Assembly: GCF_015644665.1 (NCBI RefSeq)
Contig: NZ_JADOBQ010000007.1
Span: 62,001 to 126,000 of the forward strand
Direction: 5' to 3'
DNA: 64,000 bases
Source of the DNA: Roseobacter sp. MH60115
Lineage (GTDB): Bacteria > Pseudomonadota > Alphaproteobacteria > Rhodobacterales > Rhodobacteraceae
Position 1 is the stretch's first letter, and the number at the start of each line of letters is the position of its first letter. Under the pieces are notes generated by a model. The model saw nothing but the letters and a program-made list of their open reading frames with translations. It did no database searches and had not been told where the DNA came from. Position numbers and translations under genes: made by a program. Below, piece by piece: positions 54,373 to 63,874 of this stretch.

Positions 54373-55610
54373 CCGTCGCGATTGCTGGTGCGGGTATCGC
54401 GGGGCTGACCCTTGGGCTGACGCTGCACCAGATCGGCTTGCCCTTTCGGATTTACGAGGCCGTGCGGCGCCTCAAACCCATGGGTGTCGGGATCAACCTG
54501 CAACCCAATGCGGTGCGGGAATTGATCGATCTGGGGCTGGAAGATGATCTGTCGCGGATTGGTGTCGCCACGCAGAGCCTTGGATTTTATAGCAAAACCG
54601 GTCGAGAGATCTGGACCGAACCAAGGGGCACCGCCGCCGGGTACTATTGGCCGCAGTTTTCGGTGCACCGGGGTCATCTGCAGATGCTCCTTTATGACAC
54701 GCTTGTCGCGCGCGCAGGGGTCGATTGCGTTGTGACCGGTCATCGCGCCACGGGCTTTTCGGCGGCGCGGCTGCATATGGAAACGGTTGACGGGCCAGTT
54801 GACACCAAGGCCCGGCTGATCGTCGCGGCGGATGGCATTCATTCGGCGCTCCGGCACCAGATGTACCCGGAGGAAGGTCCGCCGATCTGGGGCGGAGCGG
54901 TGCTCTGGCGCGGCACGACACAGGCGGTCCCCTTTCTGGGCGGTGCCGACATGATCTTGGCGGGCCATGACAGCCAGCGCTTCGTTGCTTATCCAATCAC
55001 GCCGCCGATCCCCGATACCGGCCAGGCGACGATCAACTGGATTGCGGAGCTGCGGATTGATCCGGCACAGGGATGGCGCAAGGAGGATTGGAACCGGCAG
55101 GCAAATCTTGCGGAGTTTTTGCCCGCTTTCGAGGCGTGGCGTTTCGAATGGCTGGATGTTCCCGCCCTGATCAGGGGCGCGGAAGCGGTCTACGAATACC
55201 CGATGGTGGACCGTGACCCGGTCGACCGCTGGACGCAAGGGCCGGTCACCCTGATGGGTGATGCCGCACACCCGACCTATCCAGTCGGCTCCAATGGTGC
55301 GAGCCAGGCGATCATTGACGCGCGCACCTTGGGGGCCTGTCTCAAAGAACATGGCATTGCCGAAAAGGCGCTCCTTGCCTATGAGGCCGCGATACGCCCC
55401 CGCACCACTGCTGTCACATTGGCCAATCGGGGTGCAGGGCCGGACGCCATCCTGCAGCTGGTAGAGGATCGGTGCGGCGGAGAATTTGATGACATCGAAA
55501 CCGTGGTCCCGCGCGCCGAGCTCGCAGCGCATTCTGCCAAATACAAGTCGCTTGCCGGGTTCGATGTGGCCGCATTGAATGCGCAACCGCCGCTGATCGG
55601 TCCGGTCTGA
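54369..55610 (+). CDS. FAD-dependent monooxygenase (aromatic hydroxylase fold)
   Basis: A 413-residue group A flavoprotein monooxygenase. The FAD-binding GAGIAGLTLG lies at residues 7-16, the second motif VAADGIHSALR near 155, and the third GDAAHPTYPVGSNGASQAI near 297-315. Relatives hydroxylate aromatic or heteroaromatic acids. It is translationally coupled to the CoA-transferase-family gene, so both may act in catabolism of a compound imported by the transporter. The substrate is unknown. Confidence 0.9.
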   Translation: MTVAIAGAGIAGLTLGLTLHQIGLPFRIYEAVRRLKPMGVGINLQPNAVRELIDLGLEDDLSRIGVATQSLGFYSKTGREIWTEPRGTAAGYYWPQFSVHRGHLQMLLYDTLVARAGVDCVVTGHRATGFSAARLHMETVDGPVDTKARLIVAADGIHSALRHQMYPEEGPPIWGGAVLWRGTTQAVPFLGGADMILAGHDSQRFVAYPITPPIPDTGQATINWIAELRIDPAQGWRKEDWNRQANLAEFLPAFEAWRFEWLDVPALIRGAEAVYEYPMVDRDPVDRWTQGPVTLMGDAAHPTYPVGSNGASQAIIDARTLGACLKEHGIAEKALLAYEAAIRPRTTAVTLANRGAGPDAILQLVEDRCGGEFDDIETVVPRAELAAHSAKYKSLAGFDVAALNAQPPLIGPV

Positions 55611-55623
55611 TCCTGCCGGTTGT

Positions 55624-56391
55624 CTAGTCGTACCACTCCGGCGCTTTTTTCAAGTCAGGCCATTGCGCAGGGCAGTGGCCATAGATCACCATCGCCTTGG
55701 TCTCTTCGGCAATCCGCATCAGCCGTGCCCCGCTTTCGATGGCGCAGGCGGTGTCCCAGGTGTCTGCAAAACCCTCGTCGATTTCTGCAGGGCGGCTGAT
55801 GGCGTCAGACGTCAGCAAAACCGGACCTGTCTTTGGCAAATCGACGAGGAAAGCCAGTTGCCCCGGAGTGTGGCCAGGCACCAGATAGGCATGAAACCCC
55901 GGCCCGATTTCCGCATCACCGCTCAACTCGATGCAATCGCGTTCAGGCCACTCCATGGCCTGTTTCCCGGCCCAATAGAGTGGGCGGGGCAGGGCCCGTT
56001 CTGCGGCGGCAATGACAAGAGGCACGCCCGGAAACCCGTGCAGAAAGCCGATGTGATCAATATGCGTATGGCTCTGGACCATCAGCGTGATCGCGGCGGG
56101 ATGAGTTCCCGTTAACGCCACTTGGTCAGGCGCAAGATTGTCAGACGTGATCGACAGGACACGGCCAAAACCGGTCAAATCATCCTCGATGCTCGCGGTC
56201 TCAGCATCATCTGCATACTTCGCCGGAAAGCCGGTATCGATCAGCACAGTCTCATCCGCATCTGTCTGGATGAGATACCCGCAAATCCCGATGACACGCC
56301 CGTTGGCGTGCACCTGAAAAAGACCGTAGTCCAGCACGGCCATGCGCCGTGGGCGACCTTTCAGCAGCGGGAACATATGCGTCGAGGGCAC
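55624..56391 (-). CDS. Metallo-beta-lactamase-fold hydrolase (N-acyl-homoserine-lactonase-like)
   Basis: A 255-residue MBL-fold enzyme. The dinuclear zinc motif is QSHTHIDHIG (HxHxDH, about residues 108-113), with a further His in VPGHTPGQ and Asp in LTSDAI. The N-terminal half (GICGYLIQTDADETVLIDTG) resembles AHL lactonases, but lactonase or thioesterase activity on other esters is equally possible. It is convergent with the flavin monooxygenase gene, 13 bases apart. Confidence 0.85.
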   Translation of the reverse strand: MPSTHMFPLLKGRPRRMAVLDYGLFQVHANGRVIGICGYLIQTDADETVLIDTGFPAKYADDAETASIEDDLTGFGRVLSITSDNLAPDQVALTGTHPAAITLMVQSHTHIDHIGFLHGFPGVPLVIAAAERALPRPLYWAGKQAMEWPERDCIELSGDAEIGPGFHAYLVPGHTPGQLAFLVDLPKTGPVLLTSDAISRPAEIDEGFADTWDTACAIESGARLMRIAEETKAMVIYGHCPAQWPDLKKAPEWYD

Positions 56392-56454
56392 TTTTCTACA
56401 GGCTCGGGAACGGGAGACATGCCGAACACCGCTACAGCCATAGAGGTCAATGCG

Positions 56455-57027
56455 TCACCGCAATCCATTGACTGCCACAAAGCGTGCAAGATCAAGGATG
56501 ATCTGCCCCCGCGCAGCGGCAATGGCCTGAGGGCCACCGGCGGGGTCGAATGCCACCGACAGATTGAACAGCCCGGAACGTTCGCGCCTGCCATCAGTGA
56601 CGGCTACGAAGTATTGACCGCGCGCCGAAAACTGCCCCTGCTCATCGGCAACGAAACTCTCAAAGCGCAGTTCCAACCGGGCGTCGGGAAAGCTCTCGAA
56701 GGGCCAGGGAGCCGAGGCCACGCGCGCACCGCTCAGACGCGCGAGATGCCGGGACAGCTCAAGGGCGACGGCGCGTTCGGGCGTATCCGCCCAGAGCACG
56801 CCGCCGTCACTGGTGACCCGACCGTCCAGACCCTGCAGCGAAATCTCGTCAGAGGCGGCATAGGCAGGCAATGAAATCTCGCGGATTTCCACGGCGCGGA
56901 AGGCAATGCGCTGGCGGTCGGTCACATCCGGGCTCGGCACGATGTACCTGTCCGGTGTGGCGCCACAGGCGGCCAGGGCGATCAACACGCAAAGGGCCCA
57001 AATCGGTCGTTTCATCGTCATGCTCAT
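56455..57027 (-). CDS. pqiC: PqiC-type outer-membrane lipoprotein
   Basis: A 190-residue lipoprotein: a signal ending in the lipobox LAAC (cysteine near residue 21), then an ABC-type auxiliary (PqiC/YmbA) domain with RIAFRAVEIREISLPAYAA. PqiC anchors the PqiB tunnel at the outer membrane. Its start overlaps the stop of the PqiB gene (ATGA), and it is the last gene of the operon. Confidence 0.85.
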   Translation of the reverse strand: MSMTMKRPIWALCVLIALAACGATPDRYIVPSPDVTDRQRIAFRAVEIREISLPAYAASDEISLQGLDGRVTSDGGVLWADTPERAVALELSRHLARLSGARVASAPWPFESFPDARLELRFESFVADEQGQFSARGQYFVAVTDGRRERSGLFNLSVAFDPAGGPQAIAAARGQIILDLARFVAVNGLR

Positions 57028-59108
57028 CGCCCTCTGATCAATGCACTGGGGTTTCGTTCCAGCAACCGCGCAAGCGAGGTGAGCGCGTCAGCTGCCTGCG
57101 AAATATCGCGGAGCGCTGCCTGTGCGTCGCGACTGATGACATCGCCCTGGTTATAACCTTCGATGGTGCGGCTGGCCTGATCAAAAACTTCCGTGATCCG
57201 CTCGACAAGGGCGGGCAGGTCCCTGCTGGATAAGGCAACCGCATCCGCGGCCTCACGGGCAGACGACAGGGTGGCATTCACATTGCCCACGGCCCCACCT
57301 TCACGCAATTCGGCCAGCGTTGCATTGAGTTCGTCCAGCGCCGCGCCCAACGAGGCCGGCAAATCCTGCGCGGCGGAGGTGCTGAGGATAGCATCTGCCG
57401 AACCGAGAAGTTTGGTCAGCTGTTCAGTCAGTTCCTCCAGCGGCATTGCTTCGGCCTTGGCCGCCACATTGCTCAGATTGTCGATCAGTTCAGGCACCCC
57501 GGCAACGGACGCGTTGACCGAGCCCGCCGCTTCGGTCGCGGCATCAATGGCCGCTACCACACGTTCCACCGCCTGTCCCTCTTCAATCTGACCAAGGATC
57601 GCCTCGATCCTGCCCAGGGCCGCGTTGAGCGTCGCGGGAACACTCTGCAACTCCTCCGAGGCAACGATCCCGCGCATATCTCCCAAAAGCGCGCGCACTT
57701 CCTGCGGTGTCTCGCGCAGGGCCTCACTGGACACAAACGCCTCCGCGCTCTGCATGAACCCGATTGCGCTGTTGAGCAGCTCTTCGATCGGCAGGCTGTT
57801 GATGCGTGTGAACACACCTTCGACCGTCGCCGTGGCGTCGGAAATCTCACTGTCCGTCGACGGCAAAGTGGCGATTTCGTCCGGCGATACGATGATGTCA
57901 GCGGGCTCCGCCTCTTCCACCTCGATCAGCTCCACCTTGAGGCCGCCTGTGAGCAAACTGCCCGTGGCCAGACGGGCCCGCAGACCCTCGCTCACACGGG
58001 TGCTGAGAAAATCAAGGGCACGTTCCGGATTGACCTCCCCCTGCAGGCCCAGCCGTGCCGGTTGGATGCCGATCACCACGTCCAGACGCACCCGGGTGTC
58101 CCCGAAGGCGTCCGCATCCACGAGACCGGACAGGCTCGCCACCGATCCGATACGCAGGCCGCTCCACTCCACAGGCGCCCCAATGGCCAGACCGGAGATG
58201 TTTTCGTCAAAAATGACCCGCAGTTCGAGCAGTTCTGTCTCGGACGCATTGAACACGCTGTTCCGCGCGCTGATCTGATCCGGGTAGACCTCGAACACGG
58301 TGCCATCGGAGACGCGCCCCCCGCCGGAGACAAATGTGTCAAAGGTCAACCCGCCCCCCACGAGAGAGGCAATCGAGGAAAAATCCACCTCGGCCCCGGA
58401 GGGCCCCAGGGAAACGCTGAACCCGGATGTATCCCAGAACCGCGTGGCGCGGGTGATCAGCCGGCCGTGGGGTTCGTAAATGATGGCCTCGGCGATGGCG
58501 AAACTGCCTTCTCGCGAAATCCGCGCCGGACCAACGCGGCCCACTTCGATGCCGCGAAAAAGGATCGGTGCGTTGTCGGTCAGCGACCCACCGGGCGTGG
58601 TGCGCAGCGCAAGTTGCAGCCCGTCCTTGCCAGGCTGAAAGAGCGGCGCGGTTTCGAGACCCTTGAACTGGGTCCTTATCGGGCCCACTTCGCTGTCCCA
58701 CGACCCTTCAATGAAAATACCACTCAATACCGTGTCGAGACCCGAAACGCCCTGCACCGTCAACTCGGGCCGGACGACCCAGAACGACGCACCGGCATCG
58801 ACAAACTCCGCGATTTCCTTTTCAAGCCGGATCTGAGCGATCACCCCTTCCAGACCCTCGGCAAAGCTCACGCTTTCAACAAGACCGACGGTCACGTCGC
58901 GAAACCGCAATTCCGTCTGACCGGAAGCGATACCTGCGCCATTCTCGAACTGCACGGCGATCAAAGGTCCGCGGTCGTTGTAGGACTGCCAGGCGACGGT
59001 CAACGCGATGATCAGGGCGATCAGCGGAATGACCCAGACGATGGACGCACGGCCCAGAAAACTCTCACGTGCGGGATCAATCGGCACGGGGTCAGGTGCA
59101 TCATTCAT
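57024..59108 (-). CDS. pqiB: PqiB-type MCE (MlaD-domain) lipid-transport protein
   Basis: A 694-residue membrane-anchored MCE protein. One N-terminal helix (about residues 22-45) is followed by three MlaD/MCE domains (starting near 50, 165 and 290), then a long helical C-terminal region rich in Ala, Glu and Leu (about 420-690) that would stack into a periplasm-spanning needle. PqiB carries lipids between the membranes. It overlaps its neighbours by 4 bases on each side. The C-terminal helical part is longer than in E. coli PqiB (546 residues). Confidence 0.88.
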   Translation of the reverse strand: MNDAPDPVPIDPARESFLGRASIVWVIPLIALIIALTVAWQSYNDRGPLIAVQFENGAGIASGQTELRFRDVTVGLVESVSFAEGLEGVIAQIRLEKEIAEFVDAGASFWVVRPELTVQGVSGLDTVLSGIFIEGSWDSEVGPIRTQFKGLETAPLFQPGKDGLQLALRTTPGGSLTDNAPILFRGIEVGRVGPARISREGSFAIAEAIIYEPHGRLITRATRFWDTSGFSVSLGPSGAEVDFSSIASLVGGGLTFDTFVSGGGRVSDGTVFEVYPDQISARNSVFNASETELLELRVIFDENISGLAIGAPVEWSGLRIGSVASLSGLVDADAFGDTRVRLDVVIGIQPARLGLQGEVNPERALDFLSTRVSEGLRARLATGSLLTGGLKVELIEVEEAEPADIIVSPDEIATLPSTDSEISDATATVEGVFTRINSLPIEELLNSAIGFMQSAEAFVSSEALRETPQEVRALLGDMRGIVASEELQSVPATLNAALGRIEAILGQIEEGQAVERVVAAIDAATEAAGSVNASVAGVPELIDNLSNVAAKAEAMPLEELTEQLTKLLGSADAILSTSAAQDLPASLGAALDELNATLAELREGGAVGNVNATLSSAREAADAVALSSRDLPALVERITEVFDQASRTIEGYNQGDVISRDAQAALRDISQAADALTSLARLLERNPSALIRGR

Positions 59109-59752
59109 TCTTGTTTTTGTCCTTTGCCCTGCTGCTGCGCATCCCAGATCATGCGGCTGTCAAATGCCTGTGCCGAAAGCATAGTGAAAATGACGGAGAG
59201 CGCAAAAAAAAGGCTGGCCAGGCCGGGGTTGATGGCGACCAGAACCTTGAGTTGCACCAAGGACGACAGGATCGCAACCACGAAGATATCGATCATCGAC
59301 CAGCGCCCGATGTATTCGACCACTTCGTAGAGCAGCTGGCGCTGGCTTTGGGAGACGGTCGAGGGCCGCGTCACGGAGATCGCCAGGAATGCAATCGCCA
59401 TGAATTTGGCGAGCGGGATGACCACGCTGGCGATCAGAATGATCGCGGCGACGCCGATGCTGCCGTGATGCATTAATTCGATGGCGCCGCCGACGATGGT
59501 GTCTTCCTGCACGTAAAAGAGTGTGCGGGTGCGTAACATCGGGTAGAGGTTGGCGGGAATGTAGCACATGAACCCGATGATCCACAGCGCCCAGACCCGT
59601 TGCAGGCTTTTCAGATCGCGCTGCACCAGTTTGCGTCCGCACCGCGCGCAGGTCTGAACCCCCTGCGGCCAGACCTGAAGGCAGCGGGTGCAGGCAACGA
59701 CGCCCAGATCGCGGGCGTTTATGACTTCGCGGGTTTGCTCAGCGCGTTCCAT
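59105..59752 (-). CDS. pqiA: PqiA-family membrane protein, second copy
   Basis: A 215-residue protein with a zinc-ribbon-like head (ACTRCLQVWPQGVQTCARCG, near residues 20-40) and four membrane helices, the half-size form of PqiA. The ATG at 59752 (AGGTGG 5 bases upstream) is chosen over an ATG at 59767. It overlaps the upstream pqiA-like gene by 34 bases. Together the two short genes match the two halves of E. coli PqiA, which pairs with PqiB. Confidence 0.87.
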   Translation of the reverse strand: MERAEQTREVINARDLGVVACTRCLQVWPQGVQTCARCGRKLVQRDLKSLQRVWALWIIGFMCYIPANLYPMLRTRTLFYVQEDTIVGGAIELMHHGSIGVAAIILIASVVIPLAKFMAIAFLAISVTRPSTVSQSQRQLLYEVVEYIGRWSMIDIFVVAILSSLVQLKVLVAINPGLASLFFALSVIFTMLSAQAFDSRMIWDAQQQGKGQKQE

Positions 59753-60357
59753 ACCGACCACCTGCACAAGAAATTATCCTGAACCACAACGAGCACGACC
59801 AGGATGGCGAACATCCAGAATGCCGGTCCAAAGCTTACATCCGCCAGATCGCTGATCTTGACCAGGGCCACGGCGCACCCGATGGCAAAAATCTCCGCCA
59901 TGGACCAGGGCCGCAGCGCCTCGGCCAGGCGGAAAGCCTGTGCTGCCTGTGGGGCAGGGGGCCTGTCCATGACAATCGGCACCAGCACGTAGAGAGACAG
60001 CAACACACGCGCCAAGGGCACGAAGATGATCAGCGCCGCCGTTGCCAGCGACAGCACAACCAGCGGTCCATCGCTGAAGGCAAGGGCGGCATCGAGGATC
60101 GACACCGAATTATGCGCGCCCGCCACGGCAATCGACAGGAACGGAAAGATCGCAGCCGCCGTGATCAGGATCACGATCGCCACCGAGAGGGCAATGATCT
60201 GCAGGCCCGCCTTGCGCCGCGGCATAATCAGCACCGTATGGCACCGGTGGCACACCGCCCTCTCACCATGCCCCGGACGGGCAAGCGTGTAAGCTGCATC
60301 GCAATGGGGGCAGACAATCAAATCGTTACGGGGAATCGGCGCGGCAGGGGCGGTCAT
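59719..60357 (-). CDS. pqiA: PqiA-family membrane protein, first copy
   Basis: A 212-residue membrane protein with CxxC pairs (CPHCDAAYTL and CHRCHTVL) followed by helices with FPFLSIAVAGAHNSVSILDA, a typical PqiA segment. It is the first gene of the PqiA-PqiA-PqiB-PqiC operon. Its end overlaps the second copy in another frame. Classical names call this family paraquat-inducible, but no superoxide-responsive site was recognised upstream. Confidence 0.87.
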   Translation of the reverse strand: MTAPAAPIPRNDLIVCPHCDAAYTLARPGHGERAVCHRCHTVLIMPRRKAGLQIIALSVAIVILITAAAIFPFLSIAVAGAHNSVSILDAALAFSDGPLVVLSLATAALIIFVPLARVLLSLYVLVPIVMDRPPAPQAAQAFRLAEALRPWSMAEIFAIGCAVALVKISDLADVSFGPAFWMFAILVVLVVVQDNFLCRWSVWNALSKPAKS

Positions 60358-60422
60358 GATCTGAATTTACACGCTTTTTCAACAAAGACATATGCCGCAA
60401 AGAGCTTCTGCCAAGAGCGGTG

Positions 60423-61820
60423 CTACCCCGCCCATGGTCCATGTTGATCCGTGCTGCCGTCATCCAGCCGGGCAAAGCCATGCAAACCGAAGAAATCACG
60501 CTGGCCCTGGATCATGTTCGCCGTTCCGCGCGCGGTGCGCATGGCGTCGAAATAGGCCAGACCTGATCCAAGCGCGGGGGCCGCGATACCATGCAGGGCG
60601 GCCTGGGCCACGACCTGACGCAGGGCGTCATGAGTTTGCGTCAGCTGATCCGCGAAGTAGGGCGCAAACATCAGGTTCTGCGCCGGATTATCCGTCAGCG
60701 CATCTGCCATGTCGTTCAGCATGTCGGAGCGGATGATGCAGCCTTCCCGCCAGACGCGGGCGATATCGGGCAGGGGCAGCTTCCAGCCAAAGGCCTCTGA
60801 CGCGGCGGAGATCATGATAAAACCCTGCGCGTAGCAAAGGATCTTGCCGCAGATCAGCGCCTGTTCCAGCGCGTCCTCGCTGACCGTACCCTTGGCCATT
60901 GCCTTGGGGGCGGCCCCAAAGAGCGCCTCACCCGAGGCCCGCGTGTCCCGCCGTGAAGACAGGTTGCGGGCAACCACGGCAGCCTCGATTGCGGGGATCG
61001 GGGCGGCAAGGTGCTGCGCCTCGATCACGGTCCAGCGCCCGGTGCCTTTTTGCCCCGCGGCATCCACGATCACGTCCAGAAGTGGGCCGCCCGTGGCCGG
61101 ATCCGTTGTCCCTGCGACCTTGCCGGAAATCTCCACCAGATAAGACCGGAGGGGGCCTTCGTTCCAGCGATCAAAGACCTTGCCAACGGCAGGCGCCTCA
61201 TAACCCATGCCATCGCGCAGCACGCCGTAGGTTTCGGCAATCATCTGCATATCGGCATATTCGATGCCATTGTGCACAGCCTTCACGAAATGGCCGGCGC
61301 CTTCCTCACCCATCCAGGTGGCGCAGGGCGTGCCTTCGTATTTGGCGCTGATGGCCTCCAGAATATGGGCCACACGGTCCCAGTCCTCGCGCTTGCCGCC
61401 GCCCATGATCGAGGGGCCATGGCGCGCGCCTTCCTCGCCGCCCGACACGCCAACGCCGAGGAACGGCCCGAAGGCATCCCGCATCCGCCGGTTGGTATCG
61501 TGGAAATTCGCATTCCCCGCGTCGATGATCAGGTCATTTGCGTCCAGCAAGGGGCGCAGCGCCGCGATCTGCGCGTCAACGATCTCGCCCGCAGGCACCA
61601 TCAGGATGATTGCACGCGGCGTCGCCAAGGCGGCAACGAAGTCTCCGAGCGTCTCGGTGGGCGTGATCCGGGGCGCAAGTTCCCCCGCCTCCGCATGGAA
61701 ATCCTGCGTGACTTGTGCCGTACGGTTCCAGACCGCGATGTCAAAACCCTTCTCGGCGATATTCAGCGCCAGCGCCGATCCCATCGTCCCAAGGCCAATC
61801 AGGCCGATCTCACTGCTCAT
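60423..61820 (-). CDS. gnd: 6-phosphogluconate dehydrogenase (decarboxylating)
   Basis: A 465-residue enzyme that oxidises 6-phosphogluconate to ribulose 5-phosphate and CO2. NADP motif GLGTMGSALALN (residues 8-19), substrate site GVSGGEEGARHGPSIMGGG (about residues 127-145), catalytic lysine in HFVKAVHNGIEYADMQ (about 185), and the C-terminal domain. The ATG at 61820 overlaps the stop of the SMP-30 gene, so it is the last gene of a lactonase-gnd pair. Confidence 0.95.
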   Translation of the reverse strand: MSSEIGLIGLGTMGSALALNIAEKGFDIAVWNRTAQVTQDFHAEAGELAPRITPTETLGDFVAALATPRAIILMVPAGEIVDAQIAALRPLLDANDLIIDAGNANFHDTNRRMRDAFGPFLGVGVSGGEEGARHGPSIMGGGKREDWDRVAHILEAISAKYEGTPCATWMGEEGAGHFVKAVHNGIEYADMQMIAETYGVLRDGMGYEAPAVGKVFDRWNEGPLRSYLVEISGKVAGTTDPATGGPLLDVIVDAAGQKGTGRWTVIEAQHLAAPIPAIEAAVVARNLSSRRDTRASGEALFGAAPKAMAKGTVSEDALEQALICGKILCYAQGFIMISAASEAFGWKLPLPDIARVWREGCIIRSDMLNDMADALTDNPAQNLMFAPYFADQLTQTHDALRQVVAQAALHGIAAPALGSGLAYFDAMRTARGTANMIQGQRDFFGLHGFARLDDGSTDQHGPWAG

Positions 61821-62713
61821 GGAAATTGCACTCCGGCCCGGTTCAAGGTGACACGATAAATACTTGTCGTCGCAGTGATGTAGAGCTGATGTTTCGCCCG
61901 ACCACCAAAGCAGATGTTGGACACCAGTTCCGGCACGAGGATCTTGCCCAAGAGCCGCCCATCCGGCGCAATGCAATGCACCCCATCGGCGGCGGAGGAC
62001 CAGAGGTTTCCATCCGTATCCACGCGAATGCCGTCGGCGGCACCCGGATCAATCGTGTGAAAATGCCGCCCGTTGCCGACCCCGTCACCATGCACGTCGT
62101 AGACCCGAATGTGCTGGGGATCGTCGGAAAACATGCGGCCGGTGTCGGCCACGTACAAAAGCGCCTCGTCCGGCGAGAAGGCCAGCCCGTTGGGGCAGTT
62201 CATATCCTCCACCAAGACATCCAGCGCACCGGTGTCGGGATCAGCCCGATAGACGACGCAGGGGTTTTCCTGTTCGCTGGCGAACCCTTCGTAATTCGTC
62301 ATGATCCCGTAATGCGGATCACTGAACCAGATTGAACCGTCTGATTTCACAATCACATCGTTCGGGGAATTCAACGGCTTACCGTTGTAGCTGTCGGCGA
62401 TCACGGTGATACGCCCGTCCCATTCGGTCCGGGTGACGCGGCGTGTGCCGTGTTCACATGAAATCAGCCGCCCCTGTCTGTCGCGCGTATGGCCATTGGC
62501 GTAATGCGACGGCGCGCGGTAGGTTGTGATCCCCACTTCGGGCGTCCAGCGCAGGATGCGATTGTTGGGAATGTCCGAGAAAAGCAGGCAGCCCGCATCC
62601 CCGAACCAGACCGGTCCTTCGACCCAGTCAAAACCAGTTGCCAGCTGTTTCACCGGCGCGTTGCCCATGACGTATTGCCCGAAGACCGGGTCGTGCACTT
62701 CAAAGAATGACAC
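61817..62713 (-). CDS. SMP-30/gluconolactonase-family protein
   Basis: A 298-residue six-bladed beta-propeller lactonase. Metal ligands are visible in WVEGPVWF (Glu), LNSPNDV (Asn), CPNGLAFSPDE (Asn) and ADGIRVDTDGNLW (Asp). The GTG at 62713 is chosen because GGGGGAG lies 9 bases before it; the frame opens earlier at a TTG. It would open gluconolactone or a related sugar lactone. It is upstream of gnd and downstream of the idonate dehydrogenase gene on the same strand. Confidence 0.9.
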   Translation of the reverse strand: MSFFEVHDPVFGQYVMGNAPVKQLATGFDWVEGPVWFGDAGCLLFSDIPNNRILRWTPEVGITTYRAPSHYANGHTRDRQGRLISCEHGTRRVTRTEWDGRITVIADSYNGKPLNSPNDVIVKSDGSIWFSDPHYGIMTNYEGFASEQENPCVVYRADPDTGALDVLVEDMNCPNGLAFSPDEALLYVADTGRMFSDDPQHIRVYDVHGDGVGNGRHFHTIDPGAADGIRVDTDGNLWSSAADGVHCIAPDGRLLGKILVPELVSNICFGGRAKHQLYITATTSIYRVTLNRAGVQFP

Positions 62714-62800
62714 TATTCGTTGCTCCCCCAAGTTGTTCTGTTGACGCTATCACCTGCATGTCGACGCGAAAGAGGCAAGCGGCGCACCCTGTCTGATTGT

Positions 62801-63832
62801 CTAGGCAAAGGCGATCTGCGCTTTCATCGCCTGTGTACGGTCACTGGCCAGCTCAAAGGCTTTGACGGCATCTGCCAGATCCAGCGTCTGCGTGATCAGC
62901 GGTTTCACATTGATCAACCCTTTGCGCATCAGCTCCACACCGGTAAAGAATTCCTCGTGAAAGCGGAACGACCCGCAGAGACGCAGTTCCTTTGCGGTGA
63001 TGGCCTGCACCGGCAAGGTCATGTCGCCCCCCAATCCAAGCTGCACGATCACGCCGCGCGGACGCATCGCAGCGATACCGCCGGTCAGGGCCGGGGCCGC
63101 GCCCGTGCATTCGAAAAGCACGTCAAAGGTGCCCTTGTCCGCCTCGTATGACTTCAACGCGTCGGGTTCCTTTTGCGCGTTGATGACCCGGTCCGCCCCG
63201 TTCTCCGCCGCCATTTTCAGGGTGAAATCTGTGAGGTCCGTTGCCACAACCTCCGCAGCGCCCGCCCGCCGTGCAGCGAGAATGCAGAGCAACCCAATCG
63301 GTCCGCACCCCGTCACCAGCACGCGCTTGCCCAAAAGCTCACCCGCCTGCCGCGCGCCATGCAGACAAACCGCCAGTGGCTCTGCCATTGCGGCTTCCCC
63401 GGCCGTCAATCCGTCGGCCGGCGCGCACTGCCGCTGATCGGCGACGAGGACTTGCCGGAACGCACCCTGGATATGCGGGAATGGCATGGCGGAACCGTAA
63501 AAGCGCATGTTCAGACAGTGGTTGTGCGTGCCTTCCTGACAATACTTGCAAGAGCCGCAGGGCCGGGAGGGGGAGACCGCCACAAGCTGACCCACACGCA
63601 ACCCTGTCACATCCGCCCCCAAGGCGGTGATATGGCCGGAAACCTCGTGGCCCAGGATCATCGGTTCCTTGATGCGAACCGTGCCGAACCCGCCATGCTG
63701 GTAGTAGTGCAGGTCAGATCCACAAATGCCGCCCGCCGCAATGGCGATCTGAACCTCACCGGATCCGGGTGTTTCGTCAGGTCCGTCTTCGATCCGCAGG
63801 TCGCGCGGGGCGTGAATAACCAGAGATTTCAT
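62801..63832 (-). CDS. idnD: L-idonate 5-dehydrogenase
   Basis: A 343-residue zinc alcohol dehydrogenase. The catalytic zinc site is in GGICGSDLHYYQHGG and GHEVSGHI, the structural zinc in CGSCKYCQEGTHNHC, and the Rossmann motif in GCGPIGLL (about residue 176). DLHYYQHGGFG is characteristic of L-idonate 5-dehydrogenase, which makes 5-ketogluconate. It is divergent from an SDR gene expected to be gluconate 5-dehydrogenase. An alternative is another polyol dehydrogenase such as sorbitol/xylitol. Confidence 0.88.
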   Translation of the reverse strand: MKSLVIHAPRDLRIEDGPDETPGSGEVQIAIAAGGICGSDLHYYQHGGFGTVRIKEPMILGHEVSGHITALGADVTGLRVGQLVAVSPSRPCGSCKYCQEGTHNHCLNMRFYGSAMPFPHIQGAFRQVLVADQRQCAPADGLTAGEAAMAEPLAVCLHGARQAGELLGKRVLVTGCGPIGLLCILAARRAGAAEVVATDLTDFTLKMAAENGADRVINAQKEPDALKSYEADKGTFDVLFECTGAAPALTGGIAAMRPRGVIVQLGLGGDMTLPVQAITAKELRLCGSFRFHEEFFTGVELMRKGLINVKPLITQTLDLADAVKAFELASDRTQAMKAQIAFA

Positions 63833-63874
63833 ATGTGCCTCTCCACAGTAGAACTATGCGCTTGGAAGCCTTGC

